From assembly GCA_020854105.1 (NCBI GenBank), contig JADZGB010000031.1, forward strand, positions 310,001 to 374,000: DNA of 64,000 nucleotides. Reading direction: 5' to 3'. The translations under genes were made by a program, and so were the position numbers. Below the pieces are notes generated by a model. That model was given only the letters and a program-made list of their open reading frames with translations, did no database searches and had not been told where the DNA came from. This DNA comes from Burkholderiales bacterium (GTDB lineage: Bacteria; Pseudomonadota; Gammaproteobacteria; Burkholderiales; SHXO01). Below, piece by piece: positions 47,192-58,042 of this stretch; positions within the stretch are counted from its first letter, which is position 1, and each line of letters opens with the position of its first letter.

Positions 47192-48349
47192 TCAATACGA
47201 CTTGGGCAGCCCCAGCACCTTCTCGGCGATGAAGCACTTGATCAGCTCCGGGCTCACCGGCGCCAGGCGGTTGATCAGCACCTCGCGCAGATAGCGCTCG
47301 ACGTGATACTCCCTGGCGTAGCCGTAGCCTCCGTGCGCCATGACCGCGCGCGTGCAGGCCTGGAAGCCGGCCTCCCCGGCGAGGTACTTGGCCGCATTGG
47401 CTTCGGCGGCACACGGCTCGCCACGGTCGTAGAGCCCGGCCGCGCGCATCACCATGAGATCCGCGGCGCTCAGCTCCATCCAGCTCTCGGCCAGAGGGTG
47501 CTGCACCGCCTGGTTCATGCCGATCGGCCGCCCGAACACTTCGCGCTCCTTCGCGTAGCGCGCAGCGCGGTTCAGGGCCGCCATGCCCAGCCCGACCGCC
47601 TCGGCGGCGATGAGGATGCGCTCCGGGTTGAACCCCTGCAGGACATAGTGGAAGCCCTTGCCCTCCTCGCCGATGCGGTCTCCGACCGGCACTTCCAGTT
47701 CGTCGATGAACAGCTGGTTGGAGTCGATGCACTTGCGCCCCATCTTGTCGATCGCGCGCGCCTCGATGCGACCGCGGTCGAGCGTGGTGAAGAACAGCGT
47801 GAGACCGTCGGTGGGTTTCGTGCACTGCTCGCGCGGCGTGGTGCGCGCCAGCAGCATGATGCGATGCGCGCGCTGGGCGAGCGTGGTCCACACCTTGCGG
47901 CCCGTCACCAGGTAGCGGTCGCCGTGACGCACTGCACGGGTCGATATGCTGGTCGTGTCCAGTCCGGCGTCGGGCTCGGTCACGCCGAATGCCATCACGT
48001 GTTCGCCGCGCACCATGGGCGGCAGCATGCGCGCCTGCTGTTCCGGGGTGCCGTACTTCACCACCGGCGCCAGACCCCACACGTAGTGGTGCACGCAGGA
48101 AGCACCGCTCATCCCGGCGCCCGACTCGGCCACCGCCCGCATCATCACCGCCGCTTCGCTCACCCCCAGCCCCGCGCCGCCGTGTTCGCGCGGCATGGCG
48201 ATGCCCAGCCAGCCGCCCTCGGCCATCGCGTCCTTGAAATCCTGCGGATACTCGCCGCTGCGGTCGTGCTCGAGCCAGTAGGCGTCGCCGAAGCGTTCGC
48301 ACACCTTCAGCACCGCGTCGCGGATGGCATCTCGGGAGGAGGACGGCAT
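47192..48349 (-). CDS. Acyl-CoA dehydrogenase
   Basis: A 385-residue FAD-dependent dehydrogenase. It shows the N-terminal helices (DAIRDAVLKVCERFGDAYW), the FAD-binding FGVTEPDAGLDTTSISTRAV (about 126-145) and the C-terminal region ending YHVERYLREVLINR. A Glu in the ELSAADLMV stretch may be the catalytic base, but the exact position is uncertain. It oxidises acyl-CoA to enoyl-CoA, the step before the hydratase in this operon. I chose ATG 48349; an in-frame ATG at 48391 would add 14 residues unlike the family. First gene of the acyl-CoA operon. Confidence 0.87.
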   Translation of the reverse strand: MPSSSRDAIRDAVLKVCERFGDAYWLEHDRSGEYPQDFKDAMAEGGWLGIAMPREHGGAGLGVSEAAVMMRAVAESGAGMSGASCVHHYVWGLAPVVKYGTPEQQARMLPPMVRGEHVMAFGVTEPDAGLDTTSISTRAVRHGDRYLVTGRKVWTTLAQRAHRIMLLARTTPREQCTKPTDGLTLFFTTLDRGRIEARAIDKMGRKCIDSNQLFIDELEVPVGDRIGEEGKGFHYVLQGFNPERILIAAEAVGLGMAALNRAARYAKEREVFGRPIGMNQAVQHPLAESWMELSAADLMVMRAAGLYDRGEPCAAEANAAKYLAGEAGFQACTRAVMAHGGYGYAREYHVERYLREVLINRLAPVSPELIKCFIAEKVLGLPKSY

Positions 48350-48528
48350 GTCGTGGGATCGTTCAACGGGCGGCTGCATCCTATCAGACATGCGCGCAGC
48401 GCTCGTGCATCGGGCGCGCGTTCTCTAAAGTCCCTCGGGCACATGCCGCTAAGTCCCTCACTGCGGCGGCAAAGCACTCAACGGAGACCGGAACAATGCT
48501 GGCGGGCACGGGACAGGAGCGTCGGGTG

Positions 48529-48741
48529 ATGATCAAGTACGGGTTCAAGATCCGCACTCGTGGCGGCATGGTCGTGGAAAATCTGACCATTCCCGGTCGC
48601 GACCAGGAGGAAGCCGAGCGCAAGCTCCAGCAAATCTATCGGCACTGTGAAATTCTCGAAGCGCGACCGGTGCATCATGGCGCCCGCGACCAGGCCATGG
48701 ACGTGGACGGCATCCTGTCGCTGATCTCCCGGCAACGCTGA
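48529..48741 (+). CDS. Small conserved-looking hypothetical protein (70 aa)
   Basis: A 70-residue soluble basic protein beginning MIKYGFKIRTRGGMVVENLT and continuing IPGRDQEEAERKLQQIYRHC. The fold would be a short beta hairpin followed by an amphipathic helix. The pattern resembles small proteins common in Burkholderiales, but no function is known to me. A GGAG ribosome site is about 9 bases before the ATG. It lies alone between two minus-strand operons. Confidence 0.55.
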   Translation: MIKYGFKIRTRGGMVVENLTIPGRDQEEAERKLQQIYRHCEILEARPVHHGARDQAMDVDGILSLISRQR

Positions 48742-48846
48742 TCTCCGGCAGGCTGATTTCCCGGCAGCGCTGGGCCGTCCCGGTCGCGCGGTCAGGGCGG
48801 CCTGCCTGGATCGTGGTCTCCTCCTTCCCTGGAAGCCCCGCCTGCC

Positions 48847-49614
48847 TCAGTCCAGGAACCCGGTCTCCATCAGTTCGTCGAGCAGCGCGTCGTAGTCCTG
48901 CGCGCCGCGGCTGTGCGGGGCATGCGAGAAGACGTCGGCATTGAGCGCGGGACTCTCGGCCACGCTCACGCTCTCCGAGATCCGGGTCCGGCATACCTCG
49001 TCTCCGAACAGCTCGGTCAGATGCGCCACGATCTCGTGCGCCATGCGCCGGCGCCCGTCGAAACGGGTGATCACCAGACGCCGCATCAGCTTGCGCTTGA
49101 ACACGTGCTCCTCGAGCGCGCGCAGCGTCCTGTCGGCCTGGATAACGCCCTTCACGGCGAGCCAGTCGGCCGACACCGGTACCAGCACCCGATCGCTGGC
49201 GAACAGCGCGCTGAGGCTCAGTACACCCAGGATCGGACAGCAGTCGATCACCACCGCCCGGTCGGTATTCAGATTCTCGCGAGCGATGCCGGCACCGAGC
49301 CGGCCGAGGACACCCGGTCCCCGGCCCTGCTGTGCATCCACCTTGGACAGTTCCACGTGGGCCGGTATGACGGCCCAGCCGCACGGACCTTCGCGCACCA
49401 GCGCCGCCAGCGGACGCGCGTCCTGGAAGAAGCTGAGAATGCTGTCATCGGCGCTGTGGACCGAGTTGCCGGTGATGGCCGAGAGGTGTGACTGGGGATC
49501 CAGGTCGATGGCCAGCGGCGGCCGGCCGCGGCGCGTCAGTGCCGCCGAGAGGTTCAGCGAGGTGGTGGTCTTGCCCACGCCGCCTTTCTGGTTGAACACC
49601 GCGATTCGCGCCAT
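48847..49614 (-). CDS. ParA-family ATPase (orphan)
   Basis: A 255-residue deviant-Walker ATPase. KGGVGKTTTSLNLS (about residues 10-23) is the Walker A motif with the signature lysine, IDLDPQSHLSAIT is the switch-I/A' region and VIDCCPILGVLS the Walker B region. It resembles Soj/MinD-like partition ATPases. There is no ParB gene or parS-like repeat nearby, so it is not a plasmid or chromosome partition locus as far as visible. Its ATG lies one base after the glpK stop, on the same strand, implying co-transcription. It may position another protein, such as a membrane or chemosensory complex. Confidence 0.82.
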   Translation of the reverse strand: MARIAVFNQKGGVGKTTTSLNLSAALTRRGRPPLAIDLDPQSHLSAITGNSVHSADDSILSFFQDARPLAALVREGPCGWAVIPAHVELSKVDAQQGRGPGVLGRLGAGIARENLNTDRAVVIDCCPILGVLSLSALFASDRVLVPVSADWLAVKGVIQADRTLRALEEHVFKRKLMRRLVITRFDGRRRMAHEIVAHLTELFGDEVCRTRISESVSVAESPALNADVFSHAPHSRGAQDYDALLDELMETGFLD

Positions 49615-49615
49615 G

Positions 49616-51118
<1,503 letters not shown>

Positions 51119-51237
51119 GCGGATCTGCGGAATGGAATGAAGAGTGGACCGGAAGCGTTGTGCTAAAGTCGGCGCCTGCCTGAGCGCGGCGGCCGTGCCC
51201 GCCGCGCGCGCACAATATACTCCGCCCCCGCTCATCC

Positions 51238-52269
51238 ATGCCGCTGGAACCCGCCGCCGTTTCGGACTTTCTGACGGCGCTGCAACGCATGGGTCTGACC
51301 AGCCCCGGGGAGCATCCGCACATCGAGCCGCTGGCCGGCGGCGTCTCCTCCGACATCGTGCGCGCCGATCTGGCGCGCGGGCCGGTGTGCGTCAAGCGCG
51401 CCCTGCCCAAGCTGAAGGTGCAGGCCGACTGGCAGGCCCCGGTCGAGCGCAACCGCTGGGAAGTGGCGTGGATGCGCACGGCGGCCGCGGTGGTGCCCGA
51501 TGCGGTGCCGGCCGTGCTGGGCGAGGATGCGCAGCTCGGCATGTTCGCCATGGCCTTCCTCGACGAGGCTGCGCACCCGGTCTGGAAGGCGCGGCTGCGC
51601 GACGGGCACATCGATCCGTCCTTCGCCGCCGAGGTCGGTGCGCACGTCGCGCGCATCCACGCGGCAACGGCGAACGACGCCGCGGTGCGGGCCCGGTTCG
51701 ACACCGGCCACATCTTCTTTCCGATCCGGCTCGAACCCTATCTCATCGCGACCGGCCGCACCCATCCCGATCTCGCGCCGGTATTGGAGGACATCGCGCA
51801 CCAGACCGGAGCACGCCAGCTCGCCCTGGTGCACGGCGACGTGAGTCCGAAGAACATCCTGTGCGGGCCGCACGGACCGGTCTTCCTGGACGCGGAATGC
51901 GCCTGGTATGGCGACCCGGCGTTCGACGCTGCCTTCTGCCTGAATCACATGCTGCTCAAGTGCCTGTGGCGTCCGCAGTGGACCGCGCGCTACCTGGACT
52001 GCTTCGCGCGGCTCGCCACCGGCTACCTGGAGGGCGCGACCTGGGAACCGGGCACCGAGCTGCAAGCGCGCGTGGCCCGGCTGCTGCCCGGGCTGTTCCT
52101 CGCCCGTGTGGACGGCAAGTCGCCCGCCGAGTACGTCACGCAGGACTGGCAGCGCGATGCCGTGCGCCGGGTGGCACGGCGCTTCCTGCAGCAGCCGGTA
52201 CCCAACGTCGCAGCGATCGCACAGGCCTGGCGCGAGGACAGCGCGCACTGGCCACGCCATGACGAATGA
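51238..52269 (+). CDS. Aminoglycoside-phosphotransferase-fold kinase
   Basis: A 343-residue APH/choline-kinase-fold enzyme. A lysine in VCVKRA (residue 53) probably binds ATP. The catalytic loop is [13 protein letters not shown] (His 199, Asp 201, Asn 206), and [16 protein letters not shown] (Asp 218) is the Mg-binding DFG-like segment. The family phosphorylates antibiotics, choline, thioribose, hydroxy amino acids and other small alcohols. The linkage with the altered enolase (44 bp downstream, same strand) and a transporter makes a small-molecule metabolic role more likely than resistance. Its substrate is unknown. Confidence 0.82.
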   Translation: MPLEPAAVSDFLTALQRMGLTSPGEHPHIEPLAGGVSSDIVRADLARGPVCVKRALPKLKVQADWQAPVERNRWEVAWMRTAAAVVPDAVPAVLGEDAQLGMFAMAFLDEAAHPVWKARLRDGHIDPSFAAEVGAHVARIHAATANDAAVRARFDTGHIFFPIRLEPYLIATGRTHPDLAPVLEDIAHQTGARQLALVHGDVSPKNILCGPHGPVFLDAECAWYGDPAFDAAFCLNHMLLKCLWRPQWTARYLDCFARLATGYLEGATWEPGTELQARVARLLPGLFLARVDGKSPAEYVTQDWQRDAVRRVARRFLQQPVPNVAAIAQAWREDSAHWPRHDE

Positions 52270-52313
52270 TCTCCCACTCCTGATTTCCCACTACTGATCT
52301 TCAAGAGCAGACC

Positions 52314-53615
52314 ATGCCCGATACCAGCATCGTCAACGTGAAAGCCCGCCGCGTCTGGGACTCGCGCGGCCGTCCAACCATCGAAGCCGAAGTGCACACC
52401 GCGTGCGGCTCGGTCGGCCGCGCCATCGCACCGGCCGGCGCCTCGCGCGGCTCGCGCGAGGCCATCGACCTGCGCGACGGCGGCGTGCGTCTGGGCGGCC
52501 TGGACGTGAGCCGGGCGGTGGCCCATGTCAGCGGCGAGATCGCGCGCCGGCTGTGCGGGATGGACGTCACGCGGCAACTGGAAATCGACCAGGCGCTGTG
52601 TGCCCTCGACGGCAGCGGCAACAAGGCGCGCCTGGGGGGCAACGCCACCGTGGCCGTGTCCATGGCATGCGCGCACGCGGCTGCGCACGCGGCCGGCGAG
52701 CCGCTGTGGCGCCATCTGGCCGAGGGTCAGCCGGTGCGCCTGCCACTGCCCGAAATCCAGATCTTCGGCGGCGGCGCACACGCGGGCCGGCGCATCGACA
52801 TCCAGGATCTGATGGTGATGCCGTTGTCGGCCGGCAGCTTCGACGAGGCGCTGTCGATGACGGCCGAGGTCTATCGCGCGGCGGGCGCGCTGATGAGCGA
52901 GCACGGCCTGCTGCAAGGCGTGGCCGACGAGGGCGGATTCTGGCCGGCGTTCTCTAGCAACGAGGAGGCGCTGGAGATGCTGGTGCGCGCGATCGAGCGC
53001 GCCGGCTACCGTCCCGGCGAGCAGATCGGCATCTCGCTCGACATCGCCGCTTCCGAGTTCGGCAGACAGGGCCGCTACCGGCTCGCGCTGGAGGAGCGCG
53101 AACTGGACAGCGTCGAGATGGCGGGCATGCTCGTCGAATGGTGCCGCCGTTTCCCCGTCGTCTCCGTCGAGGATCCACTGGCCGAGGACGACACGGCGGG
53201 AATGGGCCTGTTCACCGCCGCGGTCGGCGACACCGTGCAGATCATCGGTGACGACTACCTGGTCACCAATGCCGCGCTGGTGCGCGCAGCCGCGCAGGAA
53301 GGCGCGTGCAACGCCGTGCTGATCAAGCCCAACCAGGTCGGCACGATGACCGAGGCACTGGCCGCATTGAGCGCGGGCAAGCGCGCCGGCTTCGGCACCG
53401 TCGTGTCGGCCCGCTCGGGCGAGACCGAGGACGTCACCATCGTGCATCTCGCGGTGGGCTGGGACGCGGGCCAGCTCAAGGTGGGCTCATTCGCACGCTC
53501 CGAGCGGATGGCGAAGTGGAACGAGGCGCTGCGCATCGAGGAGGCGCTGGGCTCCCAGGCGCGTTTCGCCGGTCGCGACGCCCTGGCACGCAATCCGGCA
53601 CGCAAGCCCGCATGA
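52314..53615 (+). CDS. Enolase paralogue with altered active site
   Basis: A 433-residue enolase-family protein, full length. Retained: DSRG, His 156 in GGAH, Glu 206 in DEGG, Asp 243, Glu 286, Asp 313, Lys 338 in LIKPNQ and Lys 389. Changed: the position of the conserved His in VSHRSGETED is Ala 366 (VVSARSGETED). QE of the second active-site glutamate is QD (Asp 165), and the mobile loop SGAST is AGASR. It is therefore probably not the glycolytic enolase but uses a related phosphorylated substrate. The upstream kinase may make that substrate. It overlaps the EamA gene by 4 bp. Confidence 0.85.
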   Translation: MPDTSIVNVKARRVWDSRGRPTIEAEVHTACGSVGRAIAPAGASRGSREAIDLRDGGVRLGGLDVSRAVAHVSGEIARRLCGMDVTRQLEIDQALCALDGSGNKARLGGNATVAVSMACAHAAAHAAGEPLWRHLAEGQPVRLPLPEIQIFGGGAHAGRRIDIQDLMVMPLSAGSFDEALSMTAEVYRAAGALMSEHGLLQGVADEGGFWPAFSSNEEALEMLVRAIERAGYRPGEQIGISLDIAASEFGRQGRYRLALEERELDSVEMAGMLVEWCRRFPVVSVEDPLAEDDTAGMGLFTAAVGDTVQIIGDDYLVTNAALVRAAAQEGACNAVLIKPNQVGTMTEALAALSAGKRAGFGTVVSARSGETEDVTIVHLAVGWDAGQLKVGSFARSERMAKWNEALRIEEALGSQARFAGRDALARNPARKPA

Positions 53616-54493
53616 GGCATCCCGCGCACGCGCATCCGCTGCGCGGCATGCTGCTCATCATGCTTGCGGTGTTCATGTTCTCGTCGATGGACACGCTCGC
53701 CAAGCACATGCTCAAGCGCGAGGCGTATCCGCTCTCGCCGCTGATCTTCGCCCGCTACGGCGTGCACATGCTGTTCATGATCGCACTGCTTGCTCCGCGC
53801 ATGGGGCTGAACCTGGTGCGCACGCAGCGGCCCGGCCTGCAGGTGCTGCGCGGGCTTCTCCTGATGGGCAGCACCGGCTTCTTCTACCTGTCGCTGACCT
53901 ACCTGCCCCTGGCGGAGGCGGCGGCCATCAGCTTCGTCGGCCCGGTGCTGGTCGCGGCGCTGTCCGGGCCACTGCTGCGCGAGCACATCGGACGCCGGCA
54001 GTGGACCGCGATCGGCTTCGGATTCCTCGGCGTGCTGATCATCGTGCGCCCCGGCGGCGGCGTATTCACCTGGCACGCGATCTTCCCGCTGGTGTGCGCG
54101 CTGCTGTTCGCGCTCTACCAGGTCCTCACGCGCGAGATCGCCGGCCGCGAGAATGCCTTGACCACCCTGTTCTTCACGGCGCTGGTGGGCGCGCTGCTGA
54201 GCGCCCTGCCGCTGCCCTTCACCTGGCAGGCGCCCACGGCGCTGCAACTCGCCTTCATGATCGGCATCGGCGTACTGGGTGGCACCGGGCACTTCCTGCT
54301 CATCCGCGCGGTCGAGCACGCGTCGCCCGCGGCGCTCGCGCCCTTCGTCTACACGCAGCTGATGTGGTCCACGCTGCTCGCCTATTTCGCCTTCGGCGAG
54401 TTTCCGGACTCGGGATCGCTGCTCGGCATGGCCGTGATCATCCTCGGCGGACTGCTGGCAGTGAACTGGGAGCAGATCCGGCGCAGCAAGTAG
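53612..54493 (+). CDS. DMT-superfamily EamA transporter
   Basis: A 293-residue polytopic protein of ten hydrophobic segments in two EamA halves (about residues 12-135 and 150-280). LLIMLAVFMFSSMDTLAKHM is the N-terminal helix and YLPLAEAAAISFVGPVLVAA is a family segment. The initiating ATG overlaps the enolase stop (ATGA), so the transporter is translationally coupled to the altered enolase. It probably moves the substrate or product of the kinase/enolase pathway, or an unrelated amino-acid-like compound. Confidence 0.86.
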   Translation: MRHPAHAHPLRGMLLIMLAVFMFSSMDTLAKHMLKREAYPLSPLIFARYGVHMLFMIALLAPRMGLNLVRTQRPGLQVLRGLLLMGSTGFFYLSLTYLPLAEAAAISFVGPVLVAALSGPLLREHIGRRQWTAIGFGFLGVLIIVRPGGGVFTWHAIFPLVCALLFALYQVLTREIAGRENALTTLFFTALVGALLSALPLPFTWQAPTALQLAFMIGIGVLGGTGHFLLIRAVEHASPAALAPFVYTQLMWSTLLAYFAFGEFPDSGSLLGMAVIILGGLLAVNWEQIRRSK

Positions 54494-54521
54494 AATCCGA
54501 ACCAGAACGATCCGGAGGATC

Positions 54522-54962
54522 ATGTCGAAACCCGAACCCGAAGCACGCGAGCGCTACCTGCACTTCCAGCGCATTCCCACGCGCTGGATGGACAACGACG
54601 TGTACGGTCACGTGAACAACGTCGTGTACTACTCCTTCTTCGATACGGTGGTGAACCAGTACCTGATCGAGCAGGGGGTGCTCGACATCGACGACAGCAC
54701 GACCATCGGCCTGGTGGTGGAGACCGGATGCCAGTACTTCTCGCCGGTCCGATTTCCCGATCTGGTGACCGGTGGCCTGTGCGTGGCGCGGCTGGGCAAC
54801 AGCAGCGTGCGCTACGAGGTGGGCATCTTCCGCAACGACGAGGCCCTGACCGCTGCCAGGGGCCACTTCGTCCACGTCTACGTCGATCGCGGCACGCGGC
54901 GTCCGGTGCCGCTGCCCGCAGCGTTACGCCAGGCGCTCGAGCGCATTGTTCCAGGCGCCTGA
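54522..54962 (+). CDS. Acyl-CoA thioesterase (4-hydroxybenzoyl-CoA thioesterase type, hotdog fold)
   Basis: A 146-residue single-hotdog thioesterase. [20 protein letters not shown] (about residues 19-38) contains the family active-site aspartate and the HVNN signature. It hydrolyses acyl-CoA to acid and CoA; candidates include hydroxybenzoyl- or short-chain acyl-CoA. It follows the EamA gene by 28 bp and is part of the same operon by position. A CCGGAGGATC site precedes the ATG. The last 39 bp overlap the 3' end of the convergent GGDEF-EAL gene. Confidence 0.85.
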   Translation: MSKPEPEARERYLHFQRIPTRWMDNDVYGHVNNVVYYSFFDTVVNQYLIEQGVLDIDDSTTIGLVVETGCQYFSPVRFPDLVTGGLCVARLGNSSVRYEVGIFRNDEALTAARGHFVHVYVDRGTRRPVPLPAALRQALERIVPGA

Positions 54963-56882
54963 GCGCTGCCCCGACTGGCGCGCAGAGGGGATCAGCGCGC
55001 CGTAGCGGAACCTACCGTGGTGCTCGCGCACCCAGCGCTCGAACTCGTCGGGGGCCAGTGCCGGACTGAAATAGAAGCCCTGCTGCACGTGGCAGTCGTG
55101 CTGCGCCAGGAAGCGCAACTGCTCCACGTTCTCCACGCCCTCCGCCACCACGTCCAGCTCCAGCTGGTGGGCAAGGGCGACGATGGCGCCTGCGATCGCG
55201 CAGTCGTCGCGGTCGTGGGGAATGTCGCGCACGAAGCTGCGGTCGACCTTGAGCGAGCGGATCGGGAAGCGCTTCAGATATCCCATCGACGAGTAGCCCG
55301 TGCCGAAGTCGTCGATGGCCAGCCGCACGCCGCGCGTGCGCAGTTCGCGCAGCAGTTCGATGTTGGCCTCGACGTTCTCCATGAGCATGCTCTCGGTGAG
55401 TTCCAGCTCTAGCTGGTCGGGCGCCAGAGCGCTCTCGTCCAGGGCGTGCAGCACGGCGGCGAGCAGCCCCTGGTCCTTGAACTGGCGCGCCGAGAGGTTC
55501 ACCGCGACCGGGATCCGGCCCAGGCCCGCCTCCTCCCAGCGCCTGGCCTCGCGGCAGGCGGTGTGCAGAACCCATGCCCCGAGCGGGACGATCAGGCCTG
55601 ACTCTTCGGCCACCGGAATGAATTCGGCGGGACTGATGCTGCCGTCCTCCGCATGCACCCAGCGCAGGAGCGCCTCGGCGCCGACGATGCGGCCCGTGCG
55701 CAGGTCCACCTTAGGCTGGTAGCGCAGGCGCAGATCGCCGTTCTCCATCGCCTTGCGCAGGCTGTTCTCCAGGCTCATGCGACGGAACGCGCGCTGGTTC
55801 ATCTCCGGCCGGAACACGCGGAAGGCGTTCTTGCCCGACTCCTTGGCGCAGTACATCGCGGTGTCGGCGGTGCGCACCAACGTCCGGGCATCGCCGCCGT
55901 GCTCCGGATACAGGCTCACGCCGCAGCTGGCGGTGACGTAGACCTGCTGGCCCGTGACCATCAGCGGCATCTCGAGCGTCCTGACGATCTTCGCGGCGAC
56001 CAGCTCGACCTCCTGGGCGGTGCCGACGTTGTCCACGATGACGGCGAACTCGTCCCCGCCCAGGCGGCACACCGTGTCACCCTGGCGCAGCGACTCACGC
56101 AGGCGCTGGCCCAGGGCGGACAGGAGCGCGTCGCCGGCCTGGTGTCCCATGGTGTCGTTGATGACCTTGAAGTTGTCCAGATCGAGCAGGAGCAGGCCGA
56201 CCTGGCCGCCGAAGCGCTGCGCGCGCGACAGCGAGAACGCGATGCGCTCGTTGAAGCCGTGGCGATTGAGCAGGTTGGTGACCGGATCGTAGTAGGCCAG
56301 ATAGTCCAGGCGCGCCTCGGCATGCTCCACCGCGCGACGCAGGCGCGAGACCAGCAGCGAGGCTGCGGCCATGCCCAGCAGCGCCGTGGCCACGGCCACC
56401 GCGGCGTACACCAGCAGATGCCAGTAAACGGACTCCAGTCCGGCGAGCACGTATACCCAGCCGATCGGCTTGCCGGCGCGCATGACCGGGCGCAGCACTG
56501 CGAGCGAGGTGGCGTTCTGATGCGGTTCGAGCAGATGGCCGCGCATGGACTGCGACTCCTCGGCCGGAGCGCGCTCGAAGGCGGCGAACCGGCGCCGCTT
56601 CGCATCGAGGATCATGGCCTGGCGTACGCTGGGCGAGGCGCGCAGCGCGGACAGCACTTCGGCGCCCACGGCCCGGTCGCGGAACACCAGCGCCGCCTCG
56701 CTGTTGTCGGCCACGATCTGCGCCTGGACCTCGATGTGCGCGCGCAGCGAATGGCGCAGCGACCAGAATTCGAACAGCGTCAGGCCGGCGCAGGCCACCA
56801 CCAGCGCGACCACGACGCCGATGCGCCACAGGCGGCGCGTGCGGCGCGCATGTCGGGTGGCGAGACCCTTTACGGCACTCAC
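54924..56882 (-). CDS. Membrane diguanylate cyclase/phosphodiesterase (CHASE8-like, GGDEF-EAL)
   Basis: A 652-residue c-di-GMP enzyme. TM1 lies about residues 21-40 and TM2 about 155-178, with a periplasmic CHASE8-like domain between. The GGDEF domain has an intact [11 protein letters not shown] (about 273-283) and [21 protein letters not shown]. The EAL domain has GAEALLRW, then [17 protein letters not shown] and [10 protein letters not shown], so both catalytic sets look intact. It is translationally coupled with a YfiR-family gene (4-bp overlap), which fits a YfiN-type cyclase held in check by periplasmic YfiR, here with an extra EAL domain. Confidence 0.88.
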   Translation of the reverse strand: MSAVKGLATRHARRTRRLWRIGVVVALVVACAGLTLFEFWSLRHSLRAHIEVQAQIVADNSEAALVFRDRAVGAEVLSALRASPSVRQAMILDAKRRRFAAFERAPAEESQSMRGHLLEPHQNATSLAVLRPVMRAGKPIGWVYVLAGLESVYWHLLVYAAVAVATALLGMAAASLLVSRLRRAVEHAEARLDYLAYYDPVTNLLNRHGFNERIAFSLSRAQRFGGQVGLLLLDLDNFKVINDTMGHQAGDALLSALGQRLRESLRQGDTVCRLGGDEFAVIVDNVGTAQEVELVAAKIVRTLEMPLMVTGQQVYVTASCGVSLYPEHGGDARTLVRTADTAMYCAKESGKNAFRVFRPEMNQRAFRRMSLENSLRKAMENGDLRLRYQPKVDLRTGRIVGAEALLRWVHAEDGSISPAEFIPVAEESGLIVPLGAWVLHTACREARRWEEAGLGRIPVAVNLSARQFKDQGLLAAVLHALDESALAPDQLELELTESMLMENVEANIELLRELRTRGVRLAIDDFGTGYSSMGYLKRFPIRSLKVDRSFVRDIPHDRDDCAIAGAIVALAHQLELDVVAEGVENVEQLRFLAQHDCHVQQGFYFSPALAPDEFERWVREHHGRFRYGALIPSARQSGQRSGAWNNALERLA

Positions 56883-57496
56883 GGGTTGCTCGCGGTGTGG
56901 ACCACCCTGCGCGCCACGCGCAGGAGCTTGGAGCTGATCACCAGGTGGTTGCGCTGCGCGGCGCCGAGGTTGACCTCGAACTGCACACGATCCATCCCCG
57001 CGGCCACCTCGATGGTCACGCCCTCCTTCAGTGCACCCGCGGCATCCGAGACGATGAGCACCGGCGCTCCGCTCACGCTCGAGACGCTGTCGCGCAGGCG
57101 CTGCTGCTCGGAGGCGGGAACGAAGAGCAGATGGCAGCGGCGCAGGTCGTCGCTGGCGACCACGCGGCGCACGGTCATGCCGGCCCCCTGGGGCGCTACC
57201 GGCTGCTGGGAGCGCAGCGTCGCGCCGCCCTGCAGGCAGATCAGCAGCGGCTCCTGGTCGGCGCGCAGGGCGCTGACGGGCCAGCGGGTGAAGGAGGCGA
57301 AGGTGCGCAGCAGACCGTCCAGCTCCTCGTCACGCAGAGACTGGGCGGGCGCGAGACCAGGCCAGCCGAGCAGGACGGCCAGCAGAAGCATCTCGAGTGG
57401 CATGCGCGCGCAGCGGGCAGGCAATGCAAGCGCCCGGGAAGCGGCGCTGGCGGCTGCACCGTCCACTGCGGCATGACGGATCGGAGTCGCGAACAT
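56879..57496 (-). CDS. YfiR family periplasmic protein
   Basis: A 205-residue protein (start uncertain: ATG at 57496 or 57403). A hydrophobic stretch [17 protein letters not shown] precedes the mature domain. DUF4154/YfiR features include [36 protein letters not shown] and [17 protein letters not shown] at the C-terminus. In Pseudomonas YfiR binds the periplasmic side of YfiN and represses its cyclase activity; the neighbouring GGDEF-EAL gene overlaps its stop by 4 bp. No YfiB-like lipoprotein gene is seen next to the pair. Confidence 0.8.
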   Translation of the reverse strand: MFATPIRHAAVDGAAASAASRALALPARCARMPLEMLLLAVLLGWPGLAPAQSLRDEELDGLLRTFASFTRWPVSALRADQEPLLICLQGGATLRSQQPVAPQGAGMTVRRVVASDDLRRCHLLFVPASEQQRLRDSVSSVSGAPVLIVSDAAGALKEGVTIEVAAGMDRVQFEVNLGAAQRNHLVISSKLLRVARRVVHTASNP

Positions 57497-57595
57497 CGGG
57501 GTCGTACGCAGACAGGTCTCCCCGCCACTATCGGACCCGGTGTGACAATCTTGAGCACATGTGCCGCATCGCGTCAGCGGTGCGGCCATCCGGCC

Positions 57596-58042
57596 TCAGT
57601 ACGCAGCGCAGCGCTGTGCGAGGTCGATGCCCCGGGCCAGGTCCGACGCGAACTGGGTCGGCAGAGGGACCACGCAGAATCGGCCGGAGCGTGTGTTGAG
57701 TTCCCGTGCACCGCCGGGAAGCGGGCGTTCGCTGAACGGCATCTCGAAGCGGTCGCGGCGCAGCGCCTCGCGGAAGCTCTGCATCAGTTCCTCGATGGTG
57801 CGCTCGACCAGCAGCGGCTCGGCTTCGATGATTACGGCGTCGAGGGTCGTGCTCTCGGACGCCCCGGTCTCGGACGCCCCGGTGTCGGACGTCACGGTGT
57901 CGGACGCCCCGGTGTCGGACGTCACGGTCTCGGACGTCACGGTCTCGGACGCCCCGGTGTCGCCGCCCGCGGCACCCAGCGCCAGCAAGGTGACAGCGGC
58001 GACCACCGCACACCGGGTGCGCAGGCGATCGGATGGAATCAT
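57596..58042 (-). CDS. Hypothetical protein with pentapeptide minisatellite
   Basis: A 148-residue exported protein. The N-terminal signal (about 10-26, CAVVAAVTLLALGAAGG) is followed by seven near-perfect five-residue repeats of (G/V)(A/T)S(E/D)T at about residues 28-63. The C-terminal domain (about 66-148) is mixed: LLVERTIEELMQSFREALR is helical, and SGRFCVVPLPTQFASDLARG with a final CAAY carries two cysteines. I do not recognise the fold. Its ATG overlaps the stop of the upstream CAP-domain lipoprotein (4 bp), so the two are co-translated and probably act together in the envelope. Confidence 0.65.
   Translation of the reverse strand: MIPSDRLRTRCAVVAAVTLLALGAAGGDTGASETVTSETVTSDTGASDTVTSDTGASETGASESTTLDAVIIEAEPLLVERTIEELMQSFREALRRDRFEMPFSERPLPGGARELNTRSGRFCVVPLPTQFASDLARGIDLAQRCAAY
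57854..57958. repeat. 15-bp tandem minisatellite inside a coding region
   Basis: Seven consecutive 15-bp units of CTCGGACGCCCCGGT or variants (GTCGGACGTCACGGT) encode the (G/V)(A/T)S(E/D)T peptide repeat of the hypothetical exported protein. The unit is a multiple of three, so changes in copy number would only lengthen or shorten a Ser/Thr-rich linker. Confidence 0.9.

Noticed and set aside
48847..49614. A plasmid partition locus around the ParA gene
   Set aside because: There is no parB, no iteron or parS-like repeat and no replication gene. It is flanked by chromosomal metabolic genes.
51238..52269. An antibiotic resistance aminoglycoside phosphotransferase
   Set aside because: Only the kinase fold is shared. 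The gene is tied to an altered enolase and a transporter, so a metabolic role is more likely.
57854..57958. A CRISPR array at the 15-bp repeats
   Set aside because: The repeats are directly contiguous without spacers, code in frame for a peptide repeat and lie inside a gene. No cas genes are present.
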